A stretch of DNA of 64,000 nt from Sphaerimonospora sp050942215 (GCF_050942215.1 NZ_CP192056.1:4588001-4652000); one strand, 5' to 3'; counted from the first letter of the stretch, positions 34,321-43,758 are shown. Program-made: numbers and translations. Notes: generated by a model from the letters alone, not told the origin.

Positions 34321-34338
34321 GTTCGCTGGTGACGTAAC
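34321..34338. promoter_or_regulatory. ClgR-box-like element upstream of clgR
   Basis: GTTCGCTGGTGACGTAAC matches the Streptomyces ClgR operator GTTCGCYNNNNRGCGAAC, as I recall it, in the whole left half and in the final AAC of the right half (three mismatches). It lies in the 253-base spacer between cinA and clgR, so autoregulation is plausible. Confidence 0.35.
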
Positions 34339-34345
34339 GCGGTAA

Positions 34346-34867
34346 TCACCCCGAATGTTCCCCCATATTTGCCTCCAGCACACCTCTAAGCAGGCTCAAA
34401 GCCGCTCGGCAGGTTTCCCACCTGATCTGGTCCCTGCCCCCGTCGAGGACGATGTCACAGTGCCGGATCCGGTTTCCCGGGCCGGCCAGCGCGATGTGGA
34501 CCGTGCCCACCGGTCTGCCGTCCTGCGGGTCGGGGCCGGCGACCCCGGTGACCGCGAGGCCGTAGTCCGCCTTCGTGAGTTCGCGCACTCCACGCGCCAT
34601 CGCCGCGGCGACGTCGGGGTGCACCGCGCCCTCCCGGGCGAGCAGGTCGGCCGGCACACCGAGCAGTCCGGCCTTGAGGTCGGTCGCGTAGGCCACCACG
34701 CCGCCGCGGAAGGCCGCCGACGCTCCGGCCGGCGCCGTCAGCGTCGCTCCGATCAGACCCCCGGTCAGCGACTCCGCCACCGAGACGGTGGCCCCGCCCT
34801 CCACCAGCAGCGCCAGGACACGCGCCGCCTCCGCCGCGGCCTCTCCCGTCGTCCCGCCGGTCACCAT
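34346..34867 (-). CDS. cinA: CinA-type nicotinamide-nucleotide amidase domain protein
   Basis: This 173-residue protein is the stand-alone CinA C-terminal domain, which deamidates nicotinamide mononucleotide in NAD recycling. Family motifs are TVSVAESLTGGLIGATLT, FRGGVVAYATDLKAGLLGV and YGLAVTGVAGPDPQDGRPVG. The N-terminal molybdopterin-binding-like domain of long CinA proteins is absent, as usual in actinomycetes. It lies between pgsA (24 bases upstream) and clgR on the minus strand. Confidence 0.92.
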   Translation of the reverse strand: MVTGGTTGEAAAEAARVLALLVEGGATVSVAESLTGGLIGATLTAPAGASAAFRGGVVAYATDLKAGLLGVPADLLAREGAVHPDVAAAMARGVRELTKADYGLAVTGVAGPDPQDGRPVGTVHIALAGPGNRIRHCDIVLDGGRDQIRWETCRAALSLLRGVLEANMGEHSG

Positions 34868-34891
34868 GCCCTCCCGTGCATCGGCGTTCCT

Positions 34892-35524
34892 TCACCTGCC
34901 CCGTGCCCTGGCCGCCACCTGCCGCAGCCGAATCGCCCGCACCACGTAGTCGAGGCCGGTTCCCACGGTGACGGCCAGCGCGAGCCCGATGGCCGCCCAC
35001 CTGACCGGCGCGGGCACCCCCGGCACGATGTAGAGCGCGATGGCGGCGATCTGCAGGACGGTCTTGACCTTGCCTCCGTAGCTCGCCGGGATCACGCCGT
35101 GCCTGATGACCAGGAACCGCAGCAGCGTGACCCCCGCCTCCCTGGCCAGGATCACACCGGTCACCCACCAGGGGAGCTCACCGAGAAAGGACAGGCTCAC
35201 CAGGCCGGCGCCGATCAGGGCCTTGTCCGCGATCGGGTCGGCGATCTTCCCGAAGTCGGTGATCAGCGCGTACTTCCGGGCCAGCCAGCCGTCGAGCTGG
35301 TCGGTGAACGACGCGAGAAGGAACACGCCGAGCGCAGCGAGCCGCCAGGTGGGGCCTTCCAGAAACAGGAAGACCGTGAAAACCGGCACGATCACCAGTC
35401 GTCCGATGGTCAGCGCGTTCGCGATGTTCCAGGTGCTCACCCGCCTCGCCGTCGGCACGGGCGACGGGGCGGACACGGACGGCGCGGGCTGCGGGACGAA
35501 GGGCGGCTCGCTGCGCTCCGTCAT
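34892..35524 (-). CDS. pgsA: CDP-diacylglycerol-glycerol-3-phosphate 3-phosphatidyltransferase
   Basis: This 210-residue membrane enzyme makes phosphatidylglycerol phosphate. The CDP-alcohol phosphotransferase motif D-G-x2-A-R-x8-G-x3-D-x3-D is intact in LDGWLARKYALITDFGKIAD plus IAD. About five to six membrane helices follow a 32-residue Pro/Ser-rich N-terminus. The ATG at 35524 overlaps the rimO stop (ATGA). The PgsA versus PgsA3-type paralogue assignment rests on the position between rimO and cinA. Confidence 0.9.
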   Translation of the reverse strand: MTERSEPPFVPQPAPSVSAPSPVPTARRVSTWNIANALTIGRLVIVPVFTVFLFLEGPTWRLAALGVFLLASFTDQLDGWLARKYALITDFGKIADPIADKALIGAGLVSLSFLGELPWWVTGVILAREAGVTLLRFLVIRHGVIPASYGGKVKTVLQIAAIALYIVPGVPAPVRWAAIGLALAVTVGTGLDYVVRAIRLRQVAARARGR

Positions 35525-36954
35525 GGGCCTGCCTTGATCCGGGCGATCAGGTCGACCCCTTCGGCGTCGACGGCGACGGCCTGGACGATCCGGCCGGGAA
35601 CGAGTCCGATCCCCTGGACGGTCACCGAACCGTCCACCTCGGGGCCCTGGTGCGCGGCGCGGCCCTCGTATCCCCCGTCCCCCAGATCCTCGTCGATCAG
35701 GACCTCGAGGTCGGTGCCGATGCGCTCCTCGGCGCGCTGGGCGGTCAGTTCCTCGGCCAGCCGGCTCAACGCGGCCACCCGTTCGTCGATCACTTCCTGG
35801 TCGAGCTTGCCCTCGAAGGAGAACGCCTCCGTGCCCTCCTCGTCGGAGTAGCCGAAGACGCCGATCACATCGAGCCTGGCCTCCTCCAGGAAGCCCGCCA
35901 GCGTGTCGAAGTCGCCGGGGGTCTCGCCGGGGAAGCCCACGATGAAGTTGGACCGGATGCCCGCCTCCGGCGCGCGCTCGCGGATGCGCGCCAGCAGATC
36001 GAGGAAGCGCTCGGCGTCGCCGAACCGGCGCATCCGCCGCAGCAGCGGGCCGCTGACGTGCTGGAAGGACAGGTCGAAGTACGGCGCCACGCCCTCGGTC
36101 CCGGTGATCACGTCGAGCAGGCCCGGCCGCAGCTCGGCGGGCTGGAGATAGTTGACCCGGACCCGCTCGATGCCCTCGGTGGCGGCGATCCGCGGCAGCA
36201 GCTTCTCCAGCGCGCGCAGATCGCCCAGGTCCTTGCCGTACGACGTCGAGTTCTCGCTGACGAGCACGATTTCCGTGACGCCCTGCCCGGCCAGCCACCG
36301 GGCCTCGGCCAGCAGGTCCTCCGGCGGGCGGGAGACGTAGGAGCCGCGAAACGCCGGGATCGCGCAGAAGGTGCAGCGGCGGTCGCATCCGGAGGCGAGT
36401 TTCATCGAGGCGACCGGACCGCCGCCCAGCCGCTTCCTGAGCGTCCTGGGGCCGCTGGCCGGCGCCACGCCGTCCGGCAGGTTCTCGTCGGCCCGGCCGG
36501 ACGGGACGCCGTGGCCGGGGATGCTCGCGCTCGAGGCGGCGGCCGCGCGGGCGACCGGTGTGATGGGCAGCAGCGTTCGCCGGTCGCGCGGCGAGTGCGG
36601 CTTGAGCGTCTTGCCCGCCAGCACGTCGTCGAGCCGCTCCCCGATCTCGGTGTAGTCGTCGAAGGAGATCACGGCGGCTTCGGGCAGCGCCTCGGCGAGC
36701 TGCTCGCCGTACCGCTCGGCCAGACATCCCGCCGCGACCACCTTGGCGCCCGTGTCGGCCGCCGCGAGCAGGGTGTCGATCGAGTCCTTCTTCGCCGAAT
36801 CGATGAACCCGCAGGTATTGACGACGACGATGTCGGGATTGTCGTCTCCCAGGCGCCATCCTGCCGCGTCTAGGCGCGCGGCCAGCTCCTCGGAGTCGAC
36901 CTCGTTGCGGGCACAGCCCAGCGTGATCAGCGAAACGGTTCGGCGAGCAGACAT
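35521..36954 (-). CDS. rimO: Ribosomal protein S12 methylthiotransferase RimO
   Basis: This 477-residue radical-SAM enzyme adds a methylthio group to an aspartate of ribosomal protein S12. The N-terminal cluster cysteines are C14 (TLGCARN), C48 (NTCGF) and C77 (AGCLAER). The radical-SAM cluster is C190, C194 and C197 in ASGCDRRCTFCAIP. A TRAM domain ends the protein (VDGSVTVQGIGLVPGRI). A linker of about 60 residues between 115 and 180 is longer than in E. coli RimO and rich in Ala, Pro and Gly. It overlaps pgsA by four bases. Confidence 0.95.
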   Translation of the reverse strand: MSARRTVSLITLGCARNEVDSEELAARLDAAGWRLGDDNPDIVVVNTCGFIDSAKKDSIDTLLAAADTGAKVVAAGCLAERYGEQLAEALPEAAVISFDDYTEIGERLDDVLAGKTLKPHSPRDRRTLLPITPVARAAAASSASIPGHGVPSGRADENLPDGVAPASGPRTLRKRLGGGPVASMKLASGCDRRCTFCAIPAFRGSYVSRPPEDLLAEARWLAGQGVTEIVLVSENSTSYGKDLGDLRALEKLLPRIAATEGIERVRVNYLQPAELRPGLLDVITGTEGVAPYFDLSFQHVSGPLLRRMRRFGDAERFLDLLARIRERAPEAGIRSNFIVGFPGETPGDFDTLAGFLEEARLDVIGVFGYSDEEGTEAFSFEGKLDQEVIDERVAALSRLAEELTAQRAEERIGTDLEVLIDEDLGDGGYEGRAAHQGPEVDGSVTVQGIGLVPGRIVQAVAVDAEGVDLIARIKAGP

Positions 36955-36983
36955 GATGAAACTACGGTATCGGCAGTTGGCCC

Positions 36984-37721
36984 TCAGCGGGCACCCGGCC
37001 CGCCCGCCTCGAAGGTGCGCACCACCGTCTGGCCGTCCTTGCCCAGGGCGCCGACGTCCTTGCCGTTGACCTCCAGCCGTACGGCGCCCGCGTCGCGGAC
37101 GGTCACCCGCATCCGGCCCTTGGCCGTCCAGGTCGTCGCCTTGCCCTCCGTCAGCGTGCCCTGGAAGACCTTGTGGCCCTGGCCGTCCCTGACGTTCACC
37201 CACGTCGGCTTCTTCGCGACGGCCTTGAGCGTGACGACGCCGCGCGCCTGCGCGGGCTTTCCGGGCTCGTGGGCCTGATGCGCTCCCGCGTTGGGCACGG
37301 CGATGGGGAGCTGGGCCGCGGTCTCCCCCGCCTTGCCGCCGGAGCCGCTCAGCAGCCGCACGACGGCGAACACCACGACGAGGGCCAGCGCGACCGCGAC
37401 GGCCATGGTCCAGCTCGGAGCATGCCGCGACCGGTTCCTGACGAGGTCTTCCCCGCGGAACACGGCGGACGCCCGGACCGGGGACCGCGAGCCGGCGTGG
37501 AGCTCGTCGTACTGCCGGACCAGGTCTTCGGCGTCCAGTCCCAGGCTGCCGGCGAGGGCCCGGATATGGCCGCGCGCGTAGAAGTCGCCGCCGCAAACGG
37601 AGAAGTCATCCCGCTCGACGCCTTCGATGACACCTTCGCGGATGCGCGTGCGATCGCTGAGCTGAGCCACGGTCAGATCAGCTCGCTGCCGCGCTTCCGA
37701 CAACGCAGCGCCAACGCTCAT
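36984..37721 (-). CDS. RodZ-like helix-turn-helix membrane protein (DUF4115)
   Basis: This 245-residue protein has a cytoplasmic helix-turn-helix_25 domain (about 1-70, GAALSEARQRADLTVAQLSDRTRIRE), one membrane helix (about 104-124, WTMAVAVALALVVVFAVV) and an extracytoplasmic DUF4115-like beta domain (about 165-240). This is the RodZ layout, where the protein links MreB to the cell-wall machinery; actinomycete relatives are less studied. It lies between ftsK and rimO, 29 bases before rimO. Confidence 0.85.
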   Translation of the reverse strand: MSVGAALSEARQRADLTVAQLSDRTRIREGVIEGVERDDFSVCGGDFYARGHIRALAGSLGLDAEDLVRQYDELHAGSRSPVRASAVFRGEDLVRNRSRHAPSWTMAVAVALALVVVFAVVRLLSGSGGKAGETAAQLPIAVPNAGAHQAHEPGKPAQARGVVTLKAVAKKPTWVNVRDGQGHKVFQGTLTEGKATTWTAKGRMRVTVRDAGAVRLEVNGKDVGALGKDGQTVVRTFEAGGPGAR

Positions 37722-37758
37722 AGGTCGCCCCCTTGTCCGAGCTGCCGCTCGCCCTACA

Positions 37759-37799
37759 TTGCGTAGTTAGTCCCATTCAACCAGTAGTCTGCTACGCAA
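37759..37799. repeat. Inverted repeat before the RodZ-like gene
   Basis: TTGCGTAG (37759-37766) and CTACGCAA (37792-37799) form a perfect 8-base inverted repeat around 25 bases, in the 105-base spacer between ftsK and the RodZ-like gene. It could be an operator or the base of an ftsK 3' structure; the sequence does not decide. Confidence 0.4.
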
Positions 37800-37826
37800 C
37801 GTACTCGGAGGTCTACCCAAAGTTAT

Positions 37827-40388
37827 TCAATGTCCCCGGAGATCGGCCAGGAGGCCGGGCAGGTCGTCGGGCTTGACCAGCACCTCCCGTGCCTTGGACC
37901 CCTCGCTCGGGCCCACCACCTCGCGGCTCTCCAGCAGGTCCATCAGCCGCCCCGCCTTGGCGAAGCCGATCCGCAGCTTGCGCTGGAGCATCGAGGTCGA
38001 TCCGAACTGGGTCGAGACGATCAGTTCGGCCGCCTGGATCAGCAGGTCGAGGTCGTCGCCGATCTCTTCGTCGATCTCCCGCTTGGCCGCCGCCGGCGCG
38101 GCCACGTCCTCGCGGTACTCGGCCTGCATCTGGGTCTTGCAGTGGGCGACGATGTCCGCGATCTCCTTCTCGGAGACGAACGCGTTCTGCAGCCGCATGG
38201 GCTTGCTGGCGCCCATGGGCAGGAACAGCGCGTCGCCCTGCCCGACCAGTTTCTCGGCCCCCGGCTGGTCGAGGATGACCCTCGAGTCGGCCAGCGACGA
38301 GGTCGCGAACGCCAGCCGGGAGGGCACGTTGGCCTTGATCAGACCGGTGACGACGTCGACCGACGGCCGCTGCGTCGCGATGACCAGGTGGATGCCCGCC
38401 GCGCGGGCGAGCTGCGTGATTCGGACGATCGAGTCCTCGACATCGCGGGGGGCGACCATCATCAGGTCGGCGAGCTCGTCGACGATCACCAGCAGGTAGG
38501 GATAGGGCTGGTACACCCGCTCGCTGCCGGGCGGCGGCGTCAGCTTGCCCGCCCTGACCGCCTTGTTGAAGTCGTCGATGTGCCGGAAGTTGTTGGCCGC
38601 GAGGTCGTCGTACCGGCGGTCCATCTCGCCCACGACCCATTCGAGGGCCTCCGCGGCCTTCTTCGGGTTCGTGATGATCGGCGTGATGAGGTGGGGGATG
38701 CCCTCGTAGGTGTTGAGCTCGACGCGCTTGGGGTCGACGAGGACCATCCGCACCTCGTCCGGTGTCGACCGCAGCAGGATCGAGGTGATCAGCCCGTTGA
38801 TGCAGGTGGACTTACCGGCTCCGGTGGCGCCCGCGATGAGGATGTGCGGCATCTTGGCCAGGTTGGCCACGATCGTGCGGCCCTCGACGTCCTTGCCGAG
38901 GCCCACGATCATCGGGTGATGGTCACGCTGGGCCACCTCGGAGCGCAGCACGTCGCCGAGCGAGACCAGATCCTTGTCGACGTTGGGGATCTCCACCCCG
39001 ATCGCCGACTTGCCGGGGATCGGCGACAGGATCCGGACATCCGCCGATTTAACGGCATAAGCGATGTTCTTGGTGAGCGCGGTGACCTTCTCGACCTTGA
39101 CCGCCGGACCGAGTTCGATCTCGTACCGGGTCACGGTCGGGCCACGGGTGAAGCCGACGACCTGCGCGTCGATCGTGAACTGCTCGAGCACGCTGGTCAG
39201 CGCGTTCACGACCGTCCGGTTCGCCTTGGTCTCCGGTTTCGGCGCCGTGCCCGGCCGCAGCAGCTGCAGATCCGGCAGGACGTACGGCCCGGCCTGTGTC
39301 GACAGCATGAGCTGCTCGACCTTGCGCGGCGCCGGGGTCGGCGGCGGCGGCTGCGCCGTATGTTCCGGCTGCCCGGCCTGCCGTGCGGGCTCCTTGGAGC
39401 GTGCGGCCTCGGCGGAGCCGGTCTCGTCCACGAGACCGGGCACGATCTCCGGGGAGTGCTCCTTCAGCACGGGCGTGTCGTACGGCTTGGCGCCGGCCTC
39501 TCCGTCGCCCGGCCGGTCGCCGTCCTCCGCCCGCCTGCGCGGTCGCTTCTTCTGCGTGGCCGGTTTGGATTTGGGCCGGGAAGTGCCGGGAGCCCCCTCC
39601 GGCCGCTGGAAGAGCATGTGCTGGATCTCGGCCAGCCGCTCGGGGACGCGGTGGACGGGGGTCGCCGTGATCACCAGCAGGCCGAACCCCGACAGCATCA
39701 GCAGCAGCGGGATCGTGATGAACGGCGGCAGGATGCTCGACGGCGGGGCCGACACCATGAAGCCGAGCATGCCGCCGGCCTCCGACACGTGCCCCATGCC
39801 GTCGTTCGGGCCGCCCGACGGGTACGGCGTGCCGTGCGCGACGTGGACGATCCCGAGGATTCCGGCGAGCAGCGCGGCCCACCCGATGCCCATCCGGCCG
39901 GTCTCCGCGTTCTGGTCGGGGTGGCGCAGCAGCCGCCAGGCGAGCAGCGCCAGCAGCACCGGCACCGCCCAGCCGAGCGCGCCGACCGTGCCGCGCACCA
40001 CCGCGTCCACGACGGCCGCCGCTCCGGTCTTGGTGTCGCGCCAGGTCATCGCGGCCACCACGATGGCGGCGGCGAGGACCGCGAGGCCGGCCCCGTCGCG
40101 GCGGTGTGCCGGATCGAGATCGCGCGCCCCCTGCCCGAGTGCCCTGGCGGCCACGCCCAGCGCGTTGGCGATCAGGGACCACAGGCCCATGATGAGCTTG
40201 CCGATGATCAGAAAGACCCAGCTGATCGGATCCTGACCGGTCACGACGGGGCGCTTCTGCGCCGGTTTGTGGGCAGACCTGCCCGCGGCCCGGCTGCGGG
40301 AAGCTGGGCGCTTCGCGGATGCCGTACGGGACCCGGAGCGCGGCGTCGGGCGCTTGCCGGACCCCTGTCCGGACGTACGGGCGGCCAT
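37827..40388 (-). CDS. ftsK: DNA translocase FtsK/SpoIIIE
   Basis: This 853-residue motor pumps chromosomal DNA through the division or sporulation septum. A basic N-terminus (1-45) precedes four or so membrane helices (about 55-230). A Pro-rich linker (270-360) follows, then the motor: Walker A GATGAGKS at 520-527 and Walker B region PYLLVIVDELADLMM. The C-terminal gamma domain (about 785-850, DLLIQAAELIVSTQFGSTS...LRIGFAKAGRLMDLLE) reads KOPS-type polarity sequences. The length and layout match single-copy actinomycete FtsK. Confidence 0.95.
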   Translation of the reverse strand: MAARTSGQGSGKRPTPRSGSRTASAKRPASRSRAAGRSAHKPAQKRPVVTGQDPISWVFLIIGKLIMGLWSLIANALGVAARALGQGARDLDPAHRRDGAGLAVLAAAIVVAAMTWRDTKTGAAAVVDAVVRGTVGALGWAVPVLLALLAWRLLRHPDQNAETGRMGIGWAALLAGILGIVHVAHGTPYPSGGPNDGMGHVSEAGGMLGFMVSAPPSSILPPFITIPLLLMLSGFGLLVITATPVHRVPERLAEIQHMLFQRPEGAPGTSRPKSKPATQKKRPRRRAEDGDRPGDGEAGAKPYDTPVLKEHSPEIVPGLVDETGSAEAARSKEPARQAGQPEHTAQPPPPTPAPRKVEQLMLSTQAGPYVLPDLQLLRPGTAPKPETKANRTVVNALTSVLEQFTIDAQVVGFTRGPTVTRYEIELGPAVKVEKVTALTKNIAYAVKSADVRILSPIPGKSAIGVEIPNVDKDLVSLGDVLRSEVAQRDHHPMIVGLGKDVEGRTIVANLAKMPHILIAGATGAGKSTCINGLITSILLRSTPDEVRMVLVDPKRVELNTYEGIPHLITPIITNPKKAAEALEWVVGEMDRRYDDLAANNFRHIDDFNKAVRAGKLTPPPGSERVYQPYPYLLVIVDELADLMMVAPRDVEDSIVRITQLARAAGIHLVIATQRPSVDVVTGLIKANVPSRLAFATSSLADSRVILDQPGAEKLVGQGDALFLPMGASKPMRLQNAFVSEKEIADIVAHCKTQMQAEYREDVAAPAAAKREIDEEIGDDLDLLIQAAELIVSTQFGSTSMLQRKLRIGFAKAGRLMDLLESREVVGPSEGSKAREVLVKPDDLPGLLADLRGH

Positions 40389-40447
40389 GATGCCGAAGTT
40401 ACTCGCAAGAACGGGAGTTTTCCCGGAGGCACGCCGGAAGGACGGGA

Positions 40448-41221
40448 TCAGAAGGCACGGCGTTGCCGTACGGCGAGGCGTTCGATGCGATCCCTTGCCT
40501 CGTACAGGCAGTCGGCGATCTCCTGTTCACGCTCGTCGGTGAGCCGCGGGATGGGCACCGAGCAGCTGATGGCGTCGCGCGGCGGATCGGTGACGCGCAG
40601 GGCGACGCCGAAGCAGCGCACTCCCTCGGTGTTCTCCTCGCGGTCCACCGCGTACCCGTGCTCGCGGACCTGCGCCAGGTCGGCCAGGAGCCGTACGGGA
40701 TCGGTGATGGTGTGCCGCGTCAGCGCGGGCAACTCGGGCGGCAGCATCGCGCGCACCTCCTCGTCGTCGCGGCAGGCGAGGATCGCCTTGCCGAGCGAGG
40801 TGGTGCCGGCCGGCAGGCGGCGGCCGACGCGGGAGAACGGCCGCAGGTAGTGGCGCGAGGCCCTGGTGGCGAGGTAGACGACGTCGAAGTGGTCCAGCCG
40901 GGCCAGGTGCACGGTCTCGCCGGTGGCCTCGGCCAGCCAGTCGAGCGCGTCCCTGGCGATCTGCACCACGGGGTCGCCGTCGATGTACGTCGCGCCGACC
41001 AGCAGCGCCCGCATGCCGATGCGGTAGAGCGTTCCGGTGACGTCCGTCTCGATCCAGCCGAGATCGACCAGCGTGCGCAGCAGGGCGTGCAGGCTGCTCT
41101 TGGGGTAGCCGAGCTTGCCCTGCAGGTCGGTGAGGCTGTGCAGGCCGGGATATTGTGCGAGGAAGTCGAGCAGCTCGACCGTACGGAGCGCCGACTTCAC
41201 GTGTGACACCGGTTCCGCCAT
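40448..41221 (-). CDS. IclR family regulator of the uronate genes
   Basis: This 257-residue protein has an N-terminal winged helix (SALRTVELLDFLAQYPGLHSL...YPKSSLHALLRTL) and the IclR effector domain (GETVHLARLDHFDVVYL...LPAGTTSLGKAIL...GYAVDREENTEGVRCFGV). The ATG at 41221 has a strong AGGGAGG ribosome site. It lies downstream of the aldehyde dehydrogenase and uronate dehydrogenase genes on the same strand, with 191 bases between, and probably responds to a sugar acid. IclR proteins often control glucarate, galactarate and KDG pathways. Confidence 0.92.
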   Translation of the reverse strand: MAEPVSHVKSALRTVELLDFLAQYPGLHSLTDLQGKLGYPKSSLHALLRTLVDLGWIETDVTGTLYRIGMRALLVGATYIDGDPVVQIARDALDWLAEATGETVHLARLDHFDVVYLATRASRHYLRPFSRVGRRLPAGTTSLGKAILACRDDEEVRAMLPPELPALTRHTITDPVRLLADLAQVREHGYAVDREENTEGVRCFGVALRVTDPPRDAISCSVPIPRLTDEREQEIADCLYEARDRIERLAVRQRRAF

Positions 41222-41412
41222 GTGTAACCTCCCTGACCGCGGCCCGCCTCTCCTATTGTGGTCCGGTTCCCACGCGGCGTCGGCGTGGCCGAACCGGGGA
41301 GAGTGCTTCCGGCCCGGCACGCCGCACCACGAGGCGCGACGCCGGCGGCCGTACGGCTCACGCCCCGGCGGGACGCGGGCCGTACGCGACGGCGGGGCCG
41401 GCCGGTCGGACG

Positions 41413-42900
41413 TCAGGCCCGGAGGCGGCCGTCCACCCGCTGCGGCACCCCGAGGGGGTTGTCGTCACGCAGTTCGAGGGGAAGCAGGTCCGCCGGCCAG
41501 TCCTGGTAGGCGACCGGGGCCTGCCACCGCATGATGGACGCCGCCCCCACCGAGGTGTGCGCGGCGGCCGTCGAGGCAGGCCACGGACCGCCGTGATGCA
41601 TGGCCCAGCACACCGCGACGCCCGTCGGCCAGCCGTTCCAGATCAGGCGGCCGGCGAGCCGCCGCAGCACCGGCACGAGATCGCGCGCCTCGGCCGGATC
41701 GGCCGCGTGCACGGTCGCCGTGAGCGACCCCGGCAGCCGTCGCAGCACCTCCGGCAGGTCGGCCGGGTCACGGTATCGCACGATGATCGCGGCGGGGCCG
41801 AAGCACTCCTCGGCCAACTCGGGCAGTCCGCCGGCGAACGCCTCGAGCCCGACCGAGAACACCTGCGGCGTCACGCCGTCCCCGGCCTCCGGGGCGCTGC
41901 CACGGGCCAGTACGGCGAGGCCGGCGCCGGGCAGCCGCTCGACCGCGCGCAGATAACCGTCACGGATCTTCGCGGTGAGCATGGGACCGCCGGTCGTCGC
42001 GGCGACGGCCGCGCCGATGGCCCGCTCGAACTCGCCCTGCCCCCCGGGCTCGCCTCGATCGCCGGGCTCTCCCGGACGCTCGGGCACGAACACCAGGCCG
42101 GGGTTGGTGCAGAACTGGCCGACGCCGAGCGTCAGCGAGGCCGCGAACCCCGCCGCCACGGCCGCGGGGTCGGCCGACGGCAGCACGACGACCGGGTTGA
42201 CGCTGCCCAGCTCACCGTAGAACGGGATCGGATCGGGCCGCCGGCCGATCAGCTCCTGGACGGCCCTGCCGCCCGCGAGCGAACCGGTGAAGCCGACGGC
42301 CGTCACGAGCGGGTGCCCGACCAGCGAGACCCCCGCCTCGAAACCGTGCACCAGCCCGAGCAGGCCGGGGTCGGGCAGGGCCCGGCGCACGATCGAGGCG
42401 GTCAGATCCGAGGTCCGGGGGTGACCCTCATGGGCCTTGACCACCACCGGGCAGCCGGCCGCGAGCGCCGAGACCGTGTCGCCGCCGGCGACCGAGAACG
42501 CGAACGGGAAGTTGCTCGCGGCGAAGACCGCGACCACCCCCAACGGGTGGTTCATCCGGCGTACGTCCGGCCGGGGTGGCGTGGCGTCCGGGTCGGGGTG
42601 GTCGATCACCGCTTCGACGTGGCCGCCGTCCCGCAGCACGACGGCGAACAGCCGGAACTGCGCGGCCGTACGCGCGATCTCCCCGCGCAGCCGGGCCTCG
42701 CCGAGGCGGGTCTCGGCGTGGGCCACCGGCCAGAGCTCGTCGGTGTGCTTGAGCAGTGCGTCGGCGACGCCCTCCAGCACCGCGGCGCGCTCGGCGGCCG
42801 GGGTGTCCCGCCATCTCGCCCCCGACGCGGCGGCACGCGCCACCGCGTCGTCGACCACGCCGGCCGTGTCCTTGCCTGAGATCAGATCTCCCATAGTCAT
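41413..42900 (-). CDS. Probable 2,5-dioxovalerate (ketoglutarate semialdehyde) dehydrogenase
   Basis: This 495-residue NAD(P)-dependent aldehyde dehydrogenase should oxidise 2-oxoglutarate semialdehyde to 2-oxoglutarate, the last step of oxidative uronate breakdown. The general base is E230 (FYGELGSVNP) and the catalytic cysteine C264 (GVGQFCTNPGLV); the GQFCTNPG form is typical of the KGSADH/AldH group. The cofactor region VFAASNFPFAFS is intact. The ATG at 42900 overlaps the uronate dehydrogenase stop region (an ATG six bases later is possible). Substrate assignment rests on the partners udh, kdgD and gudD in this window. Confidence 0.87.
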   Translation of the reverse strand: MTMGDLISGKDTAGVVDDAVARAAASGARWRDTPAAERAAVLEGVADALLKHTDELWPVAHAETRLGEARLRGEIARTAAQFRLFAVVLRDGGHVEAVIDHPDPDATPPRPDVRRMNHPLGVVAVFAASNFPFAFSVAGGDTVSALAAGCPVVVKAHEGHPRTSDLTASIVRRALPDPGLLGLVHGFEAGVSLVGHPLVTAVGFTGSLAGGRAVQELIGRRPDPIPFYGELGSVNPVVVLPSADPAAVAAGFAASLTLGVGQFCTNPGLVFVPERPGEPGDRGEPGGQGEFERAIGAAVAATTGGPMLTAKIRDGYLRAVERLPGAGLAVLARGSAPEAGDGVTPQVFSVGLEAFAGGLPELAEECFGPAAIIVRYRDPADLPEVLRRLPGSLTATVHAADPAEARDLVPVLRRLAGRLIWNGWPTGVAVCWAMHHGGPWPASTAAAHTSVGAASIMRWQAPVAYQDWPADLLPLELRDDNPLGVPQRVDGRLRA

Positions 42901-42901
42901 C

Positions 42902-43729
42902 TCATTTCCCATTCTTGAGGAGATTGTCCGCATCCAGATCGCGATCGCAGAACGACCCGCCGATCAGCCCCCGGGTGGTGTCGGCCGGATCCGGCTCACC
43001 CTGGGCGGCGAGGATCTCCGCCGCGAACACCTCGGAGTCGTCCCGTGGCTCATAGCCGATGGCCCGGCCCTCCTCCAGGGACCACCCGCCCCGGGTGTTG
43101 GCAGACACGCCCCAGACGATGTGGAATCCCTCCGCTGTCAGCGACGCCTCGACCAGGCGGGCGCAGTCGTCGGGGGACAGCCAGGTGGACAGCATGCGGT
43201 CGTCGTGCGGCCGCTCGTAGCACGACCCGATGCGCAGGCACGTCACGGCCATGCCGTACCGGTCGTGGTAGAGCGAGCCGAGCGCCTCGAGCGCGACCTT
43301 GCCGACGCCGTAGTAGGTGTCCGGCCGGGGGAACAGGTAGTCGGGGACCCGGCCGGCGCGTGGGTGGAACCCGACGGTGTGGTTGCTGCTCGCCAGCACC
43401 GCGTGGCGCACCCCGGCCTTCCTGGCGGTCTCCAGCACCACGCAGGTGCCGTTGATGTTCACCTCGAGAATGTCCGCCCACGGCTTCTCCCGGCTGTGGC
43501 CGCCGAGGTGGAGCACGGCGTCGACGCCGTCCATCGCCGCGGCCATCGTGCCGGCATCGGTGATGTCGCCGATCACCGCCTCCTCCCCCGGACCGAGATC
43601 GGTGCGGTCGAGCTCGATGTCGAGCAGGCGCAGCACGCGCCCCTCCCTGGCCAGTCGTGGCCGGAGCAGGGTGCCCATTCCTCCCGCGGCGCCGGTCATG
43701 AGTATTCGCAACGTGTCCGCTTCCTTCAT
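42902..43729 (-). CDS. udh: Uronate dehydrogenase
   Basis: This 275-residue short-chain dehydrogenase oxidises glucuronate or galacturonate to the aldarolactone with NAD. The nucleotide-binding GAAGGMG is at 13-19 and the catalytic pair is Y140-x3-K144 (TYYGVGKVALE). Udh-specific sequence is clear: LHLGGHSREKPWADILEVNI and VLASSNHTVGFHPR. The ATG at 43729 follows GAGGA closely. It is followed without a gap by the ketoglutarate-semialdehyde dehydrogenase gene, the start of a catabolic operon ending in the IclR gene. Confidence 0.9.
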   Translation of the reverse strand: MKEADTLRILMTGAAGGMGTLLRPRLAREGRVLRLLDIELDRTDLGPGEEAVIGDITDAGTMAAAMDGVDAVLHLGGHSREKPWADILEVNINGTCVVLETARKAGVRHAVLASSNHTVGFHPRAGRVPDYLFPRPDTYYGVGKVALEALGSLYHDRYGMAVTCLRIGSCYERPHDDRMLSTWLSPDDCARLVEASLTAEGFHIVWGVSANTRGGWSLEEGRAIGYEPRDDSEVFAAEILAAQGEPDPADTTRGLIGGSFCDRDLDADNLLKNGK

Positions 43730-43758
43730 TCCTCGGGTTCGTCGCTCGGATCGGATGT

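Noticed and set aside
37830..40850. Very long open frame on the plus strand opposite ftsK
   Set aside because: It is the antisense of a clearly recognised FtsK gene. GC-rich third positions create long antisense frames throughout this window (also opposite lhr, recA and rimO); its translation has no recognisable domain.
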